DNA of 64,000 nt from Ostrinia nubilalis (taxonomy: Eukaryota; Arthropoda; Insecta; Lepidoptera; Crambidae), in contig NC_087098.1 of assembly GCF_963855985.1 (NCBI RefSeq), positions 10,188,501-10,252,500 on the forward strand, given 5' to 3'. Numbering within the stretch: position 1 is the stretch's first letter; each line of letters starts with the position of its first letter. The notes beneath the pieces were generated by a model. The model made no database searches and was not told the DNA's origin. It saw only the letters and a program-made list of their open reading frames with translations. Below, one piece after another: positions 34,722 to 47,203 of this stretch. The translations under genes were made by a program, and so were the position numbers.

Positions 34722-36108
34722 TAGTCCAGTCAATAAAGCATTATAGATGGAAAACTGTAGAACACAATTTCTGACTTCAGGACTTTATTTAGACTAGTTA
34801 GGAGGTGAACATAGCAAAAGTCCCCGCCCTTAGCCCTTAAGCCGGCGGGGAGAGGGGGGTTTAAAGGTGCCACTTTTCGATTTTTCGCTTAATCCTCGGA
34901 AACTATGCGTCCTAGTGACATGACTACTTTGAACCAAAAAAAGCATATTCAATTTGATACAGGTGAGATAGACAAGTTTTTCTATAAATTGTATAGTTTT
35001 CGCGGCATCTGCTCTAGAAGGTCTGTAATATTGGAAATTTTATTTTTGTCTTACATGTTCCCATCAGGAGAAAAGCGACTAAATCAACATTGAGCATTCA
35101 TTCTAGACATGCGGGAGCATGTTAAGCCTAGTTCCAGGGAGGGGACTGCACCGTGCGTATATTTAGACGAACCACTTTGAGCCACTTTTGACTCCGCATC
35201 ACTCAAAAACTACTGTGCATTAACACTTCAAATTTGGTTCATGTGTTGAGACTTGCAAGATAAACATCAGTTTCAAATTTCATAAATATGCTTCAAACGG
35301 TTCTTTAGGCATTGACGTCCAAAAATCTACATGTCTGACCTATAGACTAAATTCTAACCACTTCCAGATGACCTCGAAGGTTCAAATTTGGCATCCAGAA
35401 AGGTAGTTATGTAAATACAAAGGAACAAATAAAAAATCAGTAAATTTTAACATTTCACATGTGATAGATAGATTTTAGTGTTCTAAATGTCGATTTTTGA
35501 ACGTCAATACCTAAATAACCGTTTGAGGTATATTTATGAAATTTGAAGCTGATGTATATCTTGCAAGTCTCAATACATGAGCCAAATTTGTAGTGTTAAT
35601 GCACAGTAGTTTTTGAATGATGAGGAGTCAAAAGTGGCTCTAATTGGTTCGTCTAAATATACGCACGGTGCAGTCCCCTCCCTGGAACTAGGCTTAACAT
35701 GCTCCCGCATGTCTGTAGTGTTTGCTCAAATGTTGATTTAGTCGATTTTCTCCTGAAAGGAACATGTAAGACAACAATAAAATTTCCAATTTTACAGACC
35801 TTCTAGAGCAGATGCCGTAAAAACTATACAAGATATAGAAAAACTTGACTGTCTCACCTGTAGCAAATTGAATATGCTTTTTTTGGTTCATAGCAGTCAT
35901 GTCACTAGGACGCATAGTTTCCGAGGATTAAGCGAAAAACTGAAAAGTGATACCTTTAAACCCCCCTCTCCCCGCCGGCTCAATGGCTAAGGGCGGGGAC
36001 TTTTGCTATGTTCACCACCTAACTAGGCTAAATAAAGTCCCGAGGTCAGAAATTGTGTTCCACGGATTTCTCTCTACACCGTCGTTAAGGCATTCATTGA
36101 CTGGACTA
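34722..36108. mobile_element. Second long foldback element sharing the TAGTCCAGTCAA ends
   Basis: Arms of about 610 bp (34722 to about 35331, and about 35491 to 36108) are inverted copies around a spacer of roughly 160 bp. Both ends read TAGTCCAGTCAAT. TA at each edge could be the target duplication. Each arm has a GC-rich stem (CCCCGCC with GGCGGGG) beside AAAAGTCCCC and a block GGGACTGCACCGTGCGT. Similar blocks occur in the 19.4-kb foldback. Each arm keeps an open frame of 62 codons or more starting MRPSDMT, one per strand, because the arms mirror each other. I see no domain. Confidence 0.85.
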
Positions 36109-37625
36109 AAGGTCGGATAACATTGAAAAAGTTTTAACTGAGAACACAAAAAGTGTAGATACTGGCCAGTCATAATATTATGAGTGATTACAAGGTAATT
36201 TAATTATCTTAACTCTTATGGCAGTGGGAATGTAATTCCCACCATATTTTGAACTTTATTCACTTGTCTTAAGGTCCAAAAGCAATAAATTTTTAATTAT
36301 GTTATAGGGTGACGAAAAGACTAAGCTATTGTGGAAAAGTGAATGTGAAAGTAGCGGAAAATAATAATTAGAAAATACATAAGTAATTTAATTAGTATGC
36401 AATAAAACAAAGGAAATCCCTTGTTTTACTGAAGGTTCCTAATAAAATTTAGTCACAAATTAAAGACTCTACCTAGAATCTAGTTAGATCAACCCTAAAG
36501 TAATTAGTGACAAACTTTTTAGTGTAGGCGTACAAGCCTTTACTCTCTGGGGTGTCGTTATGTCATCTAGACTGGGTCCTGAAACTAAGTTTACACCGTT
36601 TTTCGAGCATCAATCTTGTTAATACGGTATTTACTTTAAATTCTGATAAATCCTTCCATTTTATATTGTACCCAGCTCATTCATATGGAGCTGAAAATTC
36701 ATTTTGTCTGGGCGAGATGGATTCGTGAATTTTACTCGTATAGTGGAGTGATTGAATGGAGTTTTATATTGTGACGATTAAGCGTTGTCATTGACGTCAT
36801 CGAGTATGCCTTGGGTATTTTTACAGCTGGTCATACGTTTACGATTTATTATTTTGGTTGCTGATCTGCTTAAGCTATCACAATGGCATTTTCGAGGGAG
36901 CATAGCTGTAAATATTAAAATTTTTGATCACAGTAAAATTGTTAGGAAATTATTTCTTTCTTTCTAACACTGAGGTTTAGGTATATTCTAAAACAACACT
37001 CTAAATTCGTTTCATCAACTCGAAGATTCGAAGCATAGACTCCCGACATTGTCAATATTTAGACCAATCAGGTTTGTATCTATTCTTAGGCATAGAAAAC
37101 GATTCTTAAGTGCCGTTTCATGATACAGGCCTTTTAAAGGTGACCTCTGGCCTGTTGCCAAGTTTTATTTTTACTACCCTTGTTTTTATAGTTTTCCATA
37201 GATGAAACCTTCAATAAGCTTTTGAATAGTCAAGAGCTAGCTTTCTAATCATAAAGAATATGGTTAGAGAAAGAATATAGAATCATTATAAAGATGTTCA
37301 CTATCTAATACCTAATTAGGTAGGTAAAAAACAAGAAACGGCAACAAATAATGATAAGTGTTACATTCTTACCAAATAACCTATGCAACATATGGTCAAC
37401 TTTTTTCCCATACGCACATCGAATTACGTTGAAAACAAGAGGTCAATTATCGTCCGATAGACAAGGGTAGACGTGATAAAAACGTATCTCCTAACGCGTA
37501 ATTACATAATAGCGCATCCTCAGACGCGCCTCGGGTAATAATGACGCCAGGAATATAGGTTGCCAGACCAAAAAATACAAATTACGGGTCGACAGGCTTA
37601 GTGTGGATGCGGCCTAATATTTAAG

Positions 37626-37660
37626 GAAAGCTTTTGCCCGTGGCTTTGCCCGCATGTGTT
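37626..37660 (-). mobile_element. Helitron 3'-end fragment, minus strand
   Basis: Read on the minus strand, GCGGGCAAAGCCACGGGCAA leads into AAGCTTTC in place of the CTAG end. It resembles the fragments at 11.08 and 18.41 kb. Very short and decayed. Confidence 0.4.
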
Positions 37661-38419
37661 TCGGCGCGGTCCAAAAACTGAAACAGAATGTATAGATGTT
37701 CCAATGTTTTATCTGGATCTCTATACATTATACAAAAATAATCTATCTCCTAAGTAAATATTTTATTGAAGTATGTCATCTATTTACCCAAAACTTACTA
37801 CGTAACTACGACATACCTACTCGTACGTAAAAATATTATTCATAGAATTGAATAAATTGAATTTGAATAAATAATTTCATATTTCCTAAAAAAATAACTA
37901 ACCGGTTTTCTAAAAAAGGAAATAATATTTTGTCAGTGTTGTCAACATTTTATTTTACACGAAATTAAATGTCAGCTTCGTTTTAAAAATACCCATGCAA
38001 ATTCCAGCGTGGCAGTCATAATAAAACTCTACGTAGCGCGTCGCATCCTTCCTATTTTATCACCAGCGATGCGTGAAGTTAGAACAGAAAGGGCCCGAAA
38101 ACAACTTTAATAAGAAGGTGGAAGTAAAATATTTTCGGTACCGGAATTGTTAATAACTGTACATGTTTTGTACGACTTTCGTATACCTAACCGTTCGGTG
38201 ATAGAGTTGAGATTCGTTTGTGGGATTGAGAGGTGTCGTTGCGGTTGGAGTCCGAAGACCGATTCCCTTTTAATTTAAAGCCTGAGCAGGAACGAAAAAG
38301 TTAACAAGACACCGCCTAATTACAGCTTAGATAAGAACAAACAAGGTTGCGGGCTATTCGAGTCGTTAGGACACCATATGCCGACGTTTTGCGCAGTCAT
38401 TATGATGGGTGAGCGTCAA

Positions 38420-38444
38420 ATCATGATCGGGCGCCGATCGTGAT
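38420..38444. promoter_or_regulatory. Imperfect 25-base palindrome in a candidate regulatory block
   Basis: ATCATGATCGGG and GCCGATCGTGAT around a central C pair at 10 of 12 positions. GATTGGTTGAG and AGATTTATGATG, a HOX/EXD-like composite, lie just to the right. Binding is an inference only. Confidence 0.3.
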
Positions 38445-38810
38445 TGGTTGAGCAGATTTATGATGCTTGAAAGGCTATTTTTACAGCTTCGATTAAAGGC
38501 TTCTAGTTCGGGTTTGATTGAAAAGATAAATAACTTTTTTTTGGATTTGAGGGAACTTGTGAAATGACTAGTAGTAGATCTCAAGGAGTATAAAACACCA
38601 TCTTACTTTGCACACAAATACTCACTTGATTTTTATCATATTTGGCATTGTGATTTCGGTTTGTAAATACGTAAAAGCAATTGAGTTCAGCTACCATTTA
38701 CTCTTACTTTGGTATCATTGAAAGTGTTTGGAGAATTGGGATTAATAAAATTGGTCTAAAGAATAGTTCGCATTAATAGCCTCAACTTTATCTTTATTAA
38801 ATAACAATTT

Positions 38811-38904
38811 GTACAGTCGACAGTACAGCAGACGAAACATTTTTGTCGCAAAATTGTCTGTACTACAACGAGATAAGTAAGACGCCACTGTGTTTAGCTT
38901 GATG
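38811..38904 (-). mobile_element. Copy of the 1.2-kb MITE, inverted
   Basis: It starts GTACAGTCGACAGTAC and ends AAGACGCCACTGTGTTTAGC then TTGATG, the reverse complement of the left half of the element at 1200-1307. The outermost bases of one end are missing. Confidence 0.6.
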
Positions 38905-39721
38905 AGATGTTATTGTTATTGACCTATCTTTTGACATTTTCTGAGTTCGATTCCCATGTGGTAGCTACATAAGTAGATACGCCTAAATAAAATTATAAGA
39001 AAGTCTTGTTTACAAGAAAGACGCAGAAGTTGTAACTTGATTATTACAATACCTACAATCAAATGGAAATAAATGTATCATATTTCTATTATTTGTTGAA
39101 AGATATGGATGTGTGTGTAATGTCGATATAAATCGACAACTTTGACATGTCAAAAGTCATAAAAATTCTAACTCATTGACATAATTCTTTCTGACGGCCA
39201 TTTATCAGTATCGATAGTTCTACTTCGCAAAAACAAACCAAACTCTCTCTGCGATCTTGAAACACTTACTTCATTTGGAGATAACATGCATAGGAAATGA
39301 ATGGACTGAGAGGCAAACTAAGAACAGTTTCCAAACAACGCAAGTTCAAACATAGTAGAAATTAACTCTCAACTATACCACAACGTCGGTGTAATAAACC
39401 ATATTCGGTCTAAGATTTTGAATTAATTATGAAGTTTCAGGCTAAAATTACTCGCTTCTATTGCTGATAGGGAGCCCCTTTGTTGTGTATATTAATTACT
39501 ATGCATGTTATTAATGATAGGGTGCTATAATGGTTCTAGGTTCGTTATTATAGGTGCTACAAGTCTATGTTTGCTGATCGAAGAGATATTTACTAAATAT
39601 AGTTCTGACATATTAAGCGAAATATTATTATTTTAATTGATAGCGTGTACCTACAATATAACACAATGTAGGGGTAAATAGCAAATTGGAAATGGAATTA
39701 TTCGTATGAACATAATAATAA
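38905..39721. other. Unique AT-rich DNA
   Basis: No gene or recognised repeat. Confidence 0.45.
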
Positions 39722-40200
39722 TCTGGGGGCACGGCAGTGCCCCCGCCAAGTCGAGCGCGAAGCAAACACTGCCGTACCATCCTTTACTGGAACCATTTCG
39801 CCGCATTTTCAGGCCCCTATTTGAGAACCTCTGGATAAGACCAGAACGCAGAAATTTTCGTCATCTAGTAAGCTATAATCACATACTTAAAATCCAAAAT
39901 TTCAAGTCTGTAGGTCATTTAGTTCCGAAGTTAAGCGAAAGCAAAGTTTCGCATTTACGACACTCACTCACTCACTGATGATCATCAAAATAGAACTAGT
40001 ACTTCCCAGAAACTCAGAGAGCTGAAATTTGGTACAGAGTTAGGGTTTAATGGCCACATAAAGGGAAAACTATAAAAACTAGGAAAATCGAAGATCTGGA
40101 GTAACACCACATTCATAATCAATACTACTCCGGCACCGTGGTGTTCGCCTGTATCGCTCACCGCTAGATGGCGCTAGCACTAGCAAGCGGTGTCCAGATT
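39722..40200 (-). mobile_element. Repeat with GGGGCAC...GTGCCCC hairpin end
   Basis: GGGGGCACGGCAGTGCCCCC forms a strong stem near the left edge, followed by GCCAAGTCGAGCGCGAAGCA. CACTCACTCACTGATGATCA and CTCAGAGAGCTGAAATTTGG further right are wording I know from lepidopteran dispersed repeats. A terminal GC-rich hairpin would suit a Helitron 3' end on the minus strand, but no clean CTAR follows. The 90-codon frame inside (39706-39978) is not a recognisable protein. Confidence 0.5.
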
Positions 40201-40208
40201 TTATAGAG

Positions 40209-40450
40209 ATAGTTAATGTTGTGTGACTTGGCCGTTGAACAATCTTTATTAAGATAATCATACATAAGTATTATTGAAATACGCAGCTTTATTAAACCTA
40301 CAATTGACTGGTTGTTCGTGAATCAACGTTTTCCAAGTGGCAATTTTCAATCGTCAATGGGTAGCGGTTTTGGCGACAGATTGGTGCAATGGTGTCATGG
40401 AGCACCTGGTTTTGTACCCTTCAACGGCCAAGTCACACAACATTAACTAT
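40209..40450. mobile_element. Small element with perfect 31-bp inverted ends
   Basis: ATAGTTAATGTTGTGTGACT at 40209, continuing TGGCCGTTGAA, has its exact reverse complement at 40420-40450. The 180 bases between include GACTGGTTGTTCGTGAATCA and GTCAATGGGTAGCGG. Perfect ends suggest a recent insertion. The 126-codon frame 40337-40717 crosses the right end and the next SINE-like remnant, so it is not a gene. Confidence 0.7.
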
Positions 40451-40604
40451 AATAATAAAGAAATCGCAGTAAGGAACCATAGACTTGGCACGACTTTGTC
40501 TAGATTTCATTACTTTTTAGAGATAAACAAGCAGCTCCATCGAGACTTGGCTAGTTTTTTACAGAATGTTTTTGGTGGGATATTATTATGCAAAAATAAT
40601 GATC

Positions 40605-40690
40605 CCTATAATAGCTGGCCTGGTGGTTTACGAACCGAACCAAAATGCTACACATTGTGGGTTCGATTCCCGCTCAGAACAACACGTATC
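40605..40690 (+). mobile_element. tRNA-like SINE head, degraded
   Basis: AGCTGGCCTGGTGGTTTACG resembles an A-box region and GGGTTCGATTCCCGC is a clear B-box. They are the right distance apart for a tRNA-derived SINE. The anticodon arm is not convincing, and no body or tail is identified. Confidence 0.5.
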
Positions 40691-40699
40691 ATAATCATC

Positions 40700-43618
40700 A
40701 GATTTTTTATATCCTGAAAAACGGATGTTTACTGTTTAGGTGCCACATGTAATGCCACTTATCAACGTATGTTCCCGAATCCCAGTTTGTACATTTCCTT
40801 GAAACAATCTCATTTACTTATTAGAATCTTATTGAGCAACATAAATCTTAGCCGGATACGACACGTCTTACAAGAATTCGTCTTTTTCTCCGAAATAAAG
40901 AACAATTATCATAATTATCACGCCTTACCCTCAGCACGACCGTAACAATAATTAAGTCCGTAAAAAGTGTTATCTACACGAAACCAGTAATGTTCAAACA
41001 AAAACTGTCGCCGCTTGTATGATTTCGATTTACGACGTCCGACTACGGCATTTTTACCAGATCTCAATTATCAATAACTGACAAATAAAAATCAACCTAA
41101 TATTCTTTAGATAGAGCTTTGTTCCGAAGTCTCGTTCCAGCTGCACAACTGCAGCAATAATTTGGGAATACGTCACTGGCCTCTATGAGATAAAGTATCA
41201 AATTCTCACAGTCTCATTTGGAATATCAAAATCAAGAAGCGGCAACGGCTTTTTTCCGTATTTAAATGAATTATAATTATAAACAATTACTGGCTGATTT
41301 AATGAATGAACAAATACGGTGATGGAAAGAGATGGGGCATGAGATATGAGTATGGTGTGAAAAGGAGATGAGATAGACAACGCCTACGTTTCTTTGGATG
41401 TATGATTCGGCGAGCGATAAAAATCGGCTGTCTTATTCGTCTGTTTTTTAATTAGTGAGGGAGCCATGTGAATCGAGGTGGTGAAGCCATTGTGCGAGAA
41501 TAAATACGGCCTTTGTAAATGATCGACTTAAAAAGAGATGTTCAGACGTTACATATAATAAAAATATGATATGGACGTTCCATTTGAGTGGCAAAAAAGA
41601 GTACTCATATGGTACAGGCATGGTATGAATTAGGAATTAATTGCTGAAAGAAGATGAAAACGTCTTATTGATAAAGCAAATAAAATTACTTATTAGTACA
41701 GACGACGGCATATCTAGCTAAAATAAGGTAGCATCCTTTGTAATTACCTATAAAAAGTACGCTTTTGCAATAAAATATTGTTTACTCTAGATATGTTGAA
41801 AACAGTACAGAACTTAATTCAATATTTTAAGTAAATACTTTTATATCTTTCTAACTATCGAGCGATAAGACGTCTTAATTTTTAAGAGGGTTCATTTGTT
41901 TTTCCTAAAACCTTGTCCAGAATGACTGCGGGTATAGTTTTTTTTTTATTTACCTTGATCTACTTGAAATTAAACCATAAAATTCAAAGCAATGGGTACA
42001 ATTTCTTTCAGAGATACGAAATACCTACTTAGGTCGTATAATTTGCATAAATTATGTTAAGGTTAACACCGTACCTATAATTCGAATCGTCGGAACAGAG
42101 CAAAGAGTGATTAGAAATGCTAATAGACATGTAAGTGTATAGCAATTAGGAAGTTTTTTGCTCGAACAAAATTGCACGTTTGTAGTTCTGTGGTATCAGC
42201 CCTAATGACCGTACGATACAGTTTTAAATCGCGGAATAATCGGACGATAGTGAGTCATTTCGATTTTAAACGATTCTCACAACTCAGCCACGGTAAATAA
42301 AAAGGCGATCGCTATTTACTTTCCTCATACAAGTATAATTTTGTTTTACCAATTCTGTTCTCCACCTTATTAAAATGATCAATAATAATAAAATAGATCT
42401 ACCTATGTGAATATTCTATAATAGACAGATTTTATCACAAATAATTTTTAAAAATACCTTTTAAATCTTGATCCTCTGATAACGTTTGAGCAGATTTTTT
42501 ACAACATTAATTCCCACGAATAAAAATATTCTACATTGAAATAAAATATACAGAAGCAGGTGAAGTGAACTCTTTACCAAAGAATAGTGTTGAAAAAAAT
42601 CAATAGAGCACTATTGCAGTAAAAAATCACAATACAGAGGATATGTGACAGGACAGGCCAGAGGACGCTATAGTACAAAAGTTTTTGAGTGCGTTCGGCA
42701 AAAATAACTTTTGCGTTTTGTTTTATTTCTGGCCAGTCTTAAAATAACATGCATACAGCTCAAAATTGAAAGGGGTTTATTTTGTAGTGCGCAAACTTTT
42801 TGGTCCGAATTCACGTATGAATGACGCAGTTCAAAAATGTCTCCGAGATAGATTTTTTGACAATACATAGTAATTGGTGGGTTGGGTACCTGGGTACGAA
42901 GTTTTGTGATATAACAATACGGTGGTTCACAAAGGGACACACGGAACAAGAATATCGAAGTAATTTGCTCTTTGAATTTCTAGTATAATGGACGATGGTT
43001 AAAGTAATTGCGTGCTTTTATAATTTCAGATCAATCACAGTGTAATTATAAATTGGAATACATAATTTAAATCACTTTGATGGAGGATGCTTTATACGTG
43101 GACAAATATAATTTTGACATTTTAAAAGTAATTTATTTAAAAATCAAAAACTTAATGACCAGTCCGCACCTATTGTCTTTCTTTAGCTACAATCAATATT
43201 TTTTATATACAACATTAACAAATTAGAATTAAAAACTGCGTGCTTTTCGTTGTAGGTACCAAAAATAAGATATACATAATTATCTAACCTCGTTGCTAAA
43301 GTTAGAGATTATTAAATGCACTTAATACGATTTTGTCCCAAACAGACATCTCCGAAGGAGTTAGGTAACGGTTATTGTTACGGATTTTCTCTATCAATTT
43401 ACTCGTCGTTGGACCAAACTTACGTTGATCCACACTAACAAGCTGGCTGGACGTTCCAAATCTAGGCGCAGAAATAGAGCAACTGTTTTAGGCACTGCAG
43501 CTTTACGAACTACCTATAGACAGAAGCGTGGCTTATTGTTTGGTAAAAATCATTTGACGATAGTTTAAATATAACACCTGGAATAGCATTAACTATAACT
43601 ATATCATAGATAAATTAA
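40700..43618. other. Unique AT-rich DNA
   Basis: No supported gene. The 93-codon minus frame at 42668-42949 is the longest open stretch and has no recognisable feature or flanking splice sites that I trust. Confidence 0.4.
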
Positions 43619-43727
43619 TTTACACTAATATTATAAAGCTGAAGAGTTTCTTTGAACGCGAAAATCTTAGAAACTACTCGTACTGGTCTGACTTGAAATT
43701 TTTGTGTTGGATAGCTCATTAAAATGT
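43619..43727 (+). mobile_element. Helitron 5'-end fragment, decayed
   Basis: TTTACACTAATATTATAAAG corresponds to the start of the 29.2-kb Helitron with TC changed to TT. AAACTACTCGTACTGGTCTG matches its AAACTACTGGACCG stretch. The 3' end is not found. Confidence 0.5.
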
Positions 43728-45690
43728 TACGAAACGGTAAAAAATAATCAAACGATTTTCCCGCGTAGTTTTTTATAATTCTGCCACAAAATAAATGACT
43801 GTTAAAAAGAAACAAAAATGTAACTTATTCATAAGCCAAGCATGTTTTACCGACTTTCCTTCAATGTAACTGGCCGTAGCGGTATTATTTTTAAATGTGC
43901 ACAATAAAAACAAATGAAACTCAACGAGAAGCATTTCAAAACAGCTGAAAACCTGCAGAAAATGTGTTTTAAAAGAATTTTTGCGAACCTGTTTCCCATG
44001 TGGCGAGCGGACAAGACATGGAAGAGAAAAACGAAATGTTAATTAAAAATGGAGCTGAAATCAGGAAGAGTATAATTAAAGTACACATTATCCGGCGAGT
44101 TAATGAATACACTTACGAAAATTTCACATTTTTAATTGAATATTTGAGTAGCGGGCGAAAACAATTTAAATATTTTATACATTTGAAATGGAATCTCATT
44201 ACAGTCTGCGTTTGTTTCGGTTTATAAGCCTTACTAGTGTTACTACAGAATACTCACTACTGTAAACTAAATAATTAACTAACTACATACTTACTAATTT
44301 TTACAACAAAAAAAAAATAAACTAGCATACATAGTACCTACTTATTTACTACCATAAAACATACATACAATGAAATACATCATCATCATTATCAGATCAT
44401 TTAATCTGCATTGTAGGAGCGAGCACGACCCTCTCCAATTTTCTAGGCAAACGATAGTAAAAATACTTATTAAAACAAAACACATAATGCATTACATGCT
44501 TGTTAGTTAATTAAGAGAGCTAAGCGTTCGGTATTATTAAAGTTTAATAGACGTTCACCCGATTATGAAGCCCCTTCAACTCCTGGTAAAGCTTTTAGTT
44601 GCGTCGAAATTCCAAACCACAACATCTGGTGTACCTTGTATCAAAGTACTGGTAGATTGCATTTTGTCTACTTTCGTTAACGTAGATAACATTCGAAAAT
44701 GGCTTTTATTATACGTGTCCAAAGTTTACTTTGTGAGAGCACCGTTTGGGAACACGTCTGGTATATACGACCTTTTGGGACGCAGACACATTTCAATCTG
44801 TTGTCTTGCCTGCTTCGAGCTATCAGGCTATTTCATGCAGATGCGTACTATGGGACAGGAGTGGAAAACTCGATTTAGCCAAGAGACTTGCTGGAAATGA
44901 AAATTCAAAAACAGCGATGAAAATATTTTGCTTTAATGGAAAAAGTTCAGACACTGAAATGTTTCTTATTCGTATGCAGATTGGAATGTACCTCTTTCCA
45001 TCAAATAATTTGCGGTAAATTTAAATTTTACTTCGACTGCGTTCCTTTTTAACTTTTCTTCGGAGTACTTATTTACTCTGGAGTATGATGCTTTCAGTAA
45101 TTTCAAAGTTGAAGTGAGTTCTTTCTACTCTTCAGCGAAGTGTGTGATGTATTGAATATAGAAGTGAAACTTATTACCTACGTGTAAACTTTTTATAAGA
45201 ACTTTAACACAAGGAACCCTAAAAACAAGAAAATCGAGTTACGTGGAGTAGTTTTGGCCCCGATCAGACTTCTAGTTTTGTAAGGCGAATCAAATAACTT
45301 TCAATAGGCGAATTGCCGACGGCTTTCCTTTGACGTGAAGACGGATCGCTTTTCGAACACTTTCGATTTCCCTCTTATTAAATTCATAGCACTTTCCAAG
45401 GCAGTGAGATCTGCGAGATTTCAAAGTTGATAAAGAAATCCATGGCACTGGTGGAACTTTTGAGTTCTTATTAGTTTTTGCTCAGCTACGGATAAAGATG
45501 ACCTAAGTTTCACAGTTCTCGAATACTATCGGTGCATTTCGAGTTCATTGATCTTCAAATGTTTTTTTTTTCATTTGAAAATCGAGTTCGAGTCGAGGAA
45601 GCAGACTTTAAAAAGTATTTTAGCATTTTTAAGAAACAAAAAAAGTTCGTAAATTAACGAACTCTTTCGTTTAATGCAAATAACTGGCCA
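43728..45690. other. Unique DNA, weak open frames
   Basis: Two overlapping plus frames (44565-44900, 111 codons from ATG, and 44746-45018, 90 codons) sit here. Their sequences are not recognised, and they overlap out of frame in AT-rich DNA, so I do not call a gene. Confidence 0.35.
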
Positions 45691-45816
45691 GTAAGTTATT
45701 TTTTTAAGCCTTGCCAATTAATCCGTGCAATAATACAAACAAGCAACCGTGAGTAAGTTAATCTTTTTTTAATCCTGGCAACTAATTCGTAAAATAAAAC
45801 AAACCAGCAACCGTGA
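45691..45816 (+). repeat. Two-copy tandem duplication, about 62 bp
   Basis: GTAAGTTA starts units at 45691 and 45753. Each continues with a T run, CC(T)TG(G)CAA-TAAT-CGT-type sequence, and ends CAGCAACCGTGA or AAGCAACCGTGA. Divergence between the units suggests an old event. Confidence 0.7.
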
Positions 45817-46311
45817 CCCATATTTGAACGTAGAACGCGTACCTTTACCAAAGGGAGTTTCTATACACACATGTCATATACCCATGGAATACGAACGTAA
45901 CACCAGCCTAACACACTCCCTTTATTCTCATAACGCGAATTCTCCCAAGTAGTTATATTAAAGAAAGTTGGCGAAAAGGATTGCGACGTCCCTGGACGGA
46001 ATAAAGGAACTTTTGATATTTTTTCTCCCTCTTTTCCCTCCCCCATTTCATTTGTAGAGCTGTTACATCCACAGTCCGCATTAAAAGTACTTATTGTGAG
46101 CAGTTTGGACTAAATACTTAGGGAACTACTAATTGCTTATTCTTTCCCGTTTTGCTTTGGAGGCAGAGATTAGGGGAAGGTTTTGGGACCGTTTCATTAA
46201 TTGACAATTTGCTGGTTAAATAGCGATATTTTAGATTTTGACGATGCTATAGTATAATTTGTTTTTCGCTCTTATCTTTAACTTTGAGTGAAAACGTTTT
46301 ACTTACAACAG

Positions 46312-46372
46312 ATAAGATCTTGGCCTGCATCATCTGCTCATCACTTGATACAAAGTGATGATCAGGGCGACG
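46312..46372 (-). mobile_element. Degraded SINE/LINE tail, minus strand
   Basis: AAGATCTTGGCCTGCATCAT and GTGATGATCAGGGCG read backwards like the tail at 4.8 kb. An internal stretch forms a small hairpin (CATCACTT/AAGTGATG). Confidence 0.4.
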
Positions 46373-46773
46373 AATTTGTAACTTATTTGTGACTGTATGT
46401 CACTCATCTAATTTTGAACTTTAAAGGTATAGATCTCAGATCATAGTATAGATAAAACAATGTGTGTCGCCAAAAACAAGGTGTAGACTTTTTTCTGATA
46501 CAATTAATTGTCATGTGTGCAAAACCGCGGTTGAAGCCAATTGATAAAAAAATATTTGGCATTTTATAACATAGACCTTGATTAAGTTAACACCCATTTA
46601 TATGAAAAAAAAATGGGAATGGAAAATAAAGTTTGCTTTTTTATTATGATAGTGGCGATTTGAATTAAAAATACCGGGAGTCGGTCAAATTCCACAAATT
46701 TTGTAGTTTTCCCATTAGTAAGTAATTATTACTACTACTTTTGTGAAGCCTCAATGTAACCTTGTTGGTGTTC

Positions 46774-46797
46774 AAATAAATAAATAAATAAATAAAT
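46774..46797 (+). repeat. AAAT microsatellite, possible LINE tail
   Basis: Six AAAT units directly after CCTTGTTGGTGTTC, a position typical for a LINE 3' terminus. Confidence 0.7.
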
Positions 46798-47137
46798 TAG
46801 TATTGTTGAGTAATGTAAAATTACTGCAATGTGCTTAACTCTTATCAATATAAGTGCAGTACACTAATTACCTAACGGAAACTTGTTCACTATCAGACAG
46901 CGAATTGAAATTCCATTTCAAAGAAAACAATACAATTCTTAAAATTTCTTGAAGCGTACACAATACTAATTTCGACATTCCTACGAAGCGGTTCATAATA
47001 AATCAAACACGTGATAGCATAGTTGTTCCGATTCCTTATTGTCTCTCATCGGTTTCTATTTATACAGCCAGTAGAACGGTAGGCGGGTAAGGCTGCGGTT
47101 GGACCGCGAGCGATTCCATTTTAAAAATATTTATGGT

Positions 47138-47203
47138 TCATCATCATCATCTCAGCCATAGGACGTCCACAGCTGAACATAAGCCTCCCCCAATGCTTTA
47201 TAG
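47138..47203 (-). mobile_element. RTE LINE 3'-end fragment, minus strand
   Basis: Starting with a CAT run, CAGCCATAGGACGTCCACAG and then AAGCCTCCCCCAATGC are the reverse complement of the coding end and tail of the LINE at 31.4 kb (VQQWTSYG and stop). Only about 65 bp inserted or remain. Confidence 0.75.

Larger units (their letters stand above)
36109..38810. other. Unique DNA with complex blocks
   Basis: No supported gene. A minus-strand Helitron end lies at 37626-37660. The parts 37.47-37.61 kb and 37.97-38.5 kb are less AT-rich and complex, with CATGCAAATTCC (octamer-like), CGCCTAATTACAGC, AGATTTATGATG and a 25-base imperfect palindrome. Confidence 0.35.
45817..47137. other. Unique DNA apart from one tail fragment and a microsatellite
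   Basis: No gene supported. The AAAT run at 46774-46797 follows CAATGTAACCTTGTTGGTG and may be the 3' end of a LINE. Confidence 0.4.

Noticed and set aside
34905..35915. Matching MRPSDMT... ORFs on both strands
   Set aside because: They are the same sequence in the two arms of a foldback. The peptides differ at about 11 of 62 positions, mostly non-conservatively, which gives no sign of selection for protein.
40337..40717. 126-codon plus-strand ORF
   Set aside because: It crosses the right end of a small inverted-repeat element and a SINE-like head, so it is a patchwork of repeats.
44565..45018. Overlapping ORFs of 111 and 90 codons
   Set aside because: Out of frame with each other, AT-rich and unrecognised. 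No splice pattern to link them.
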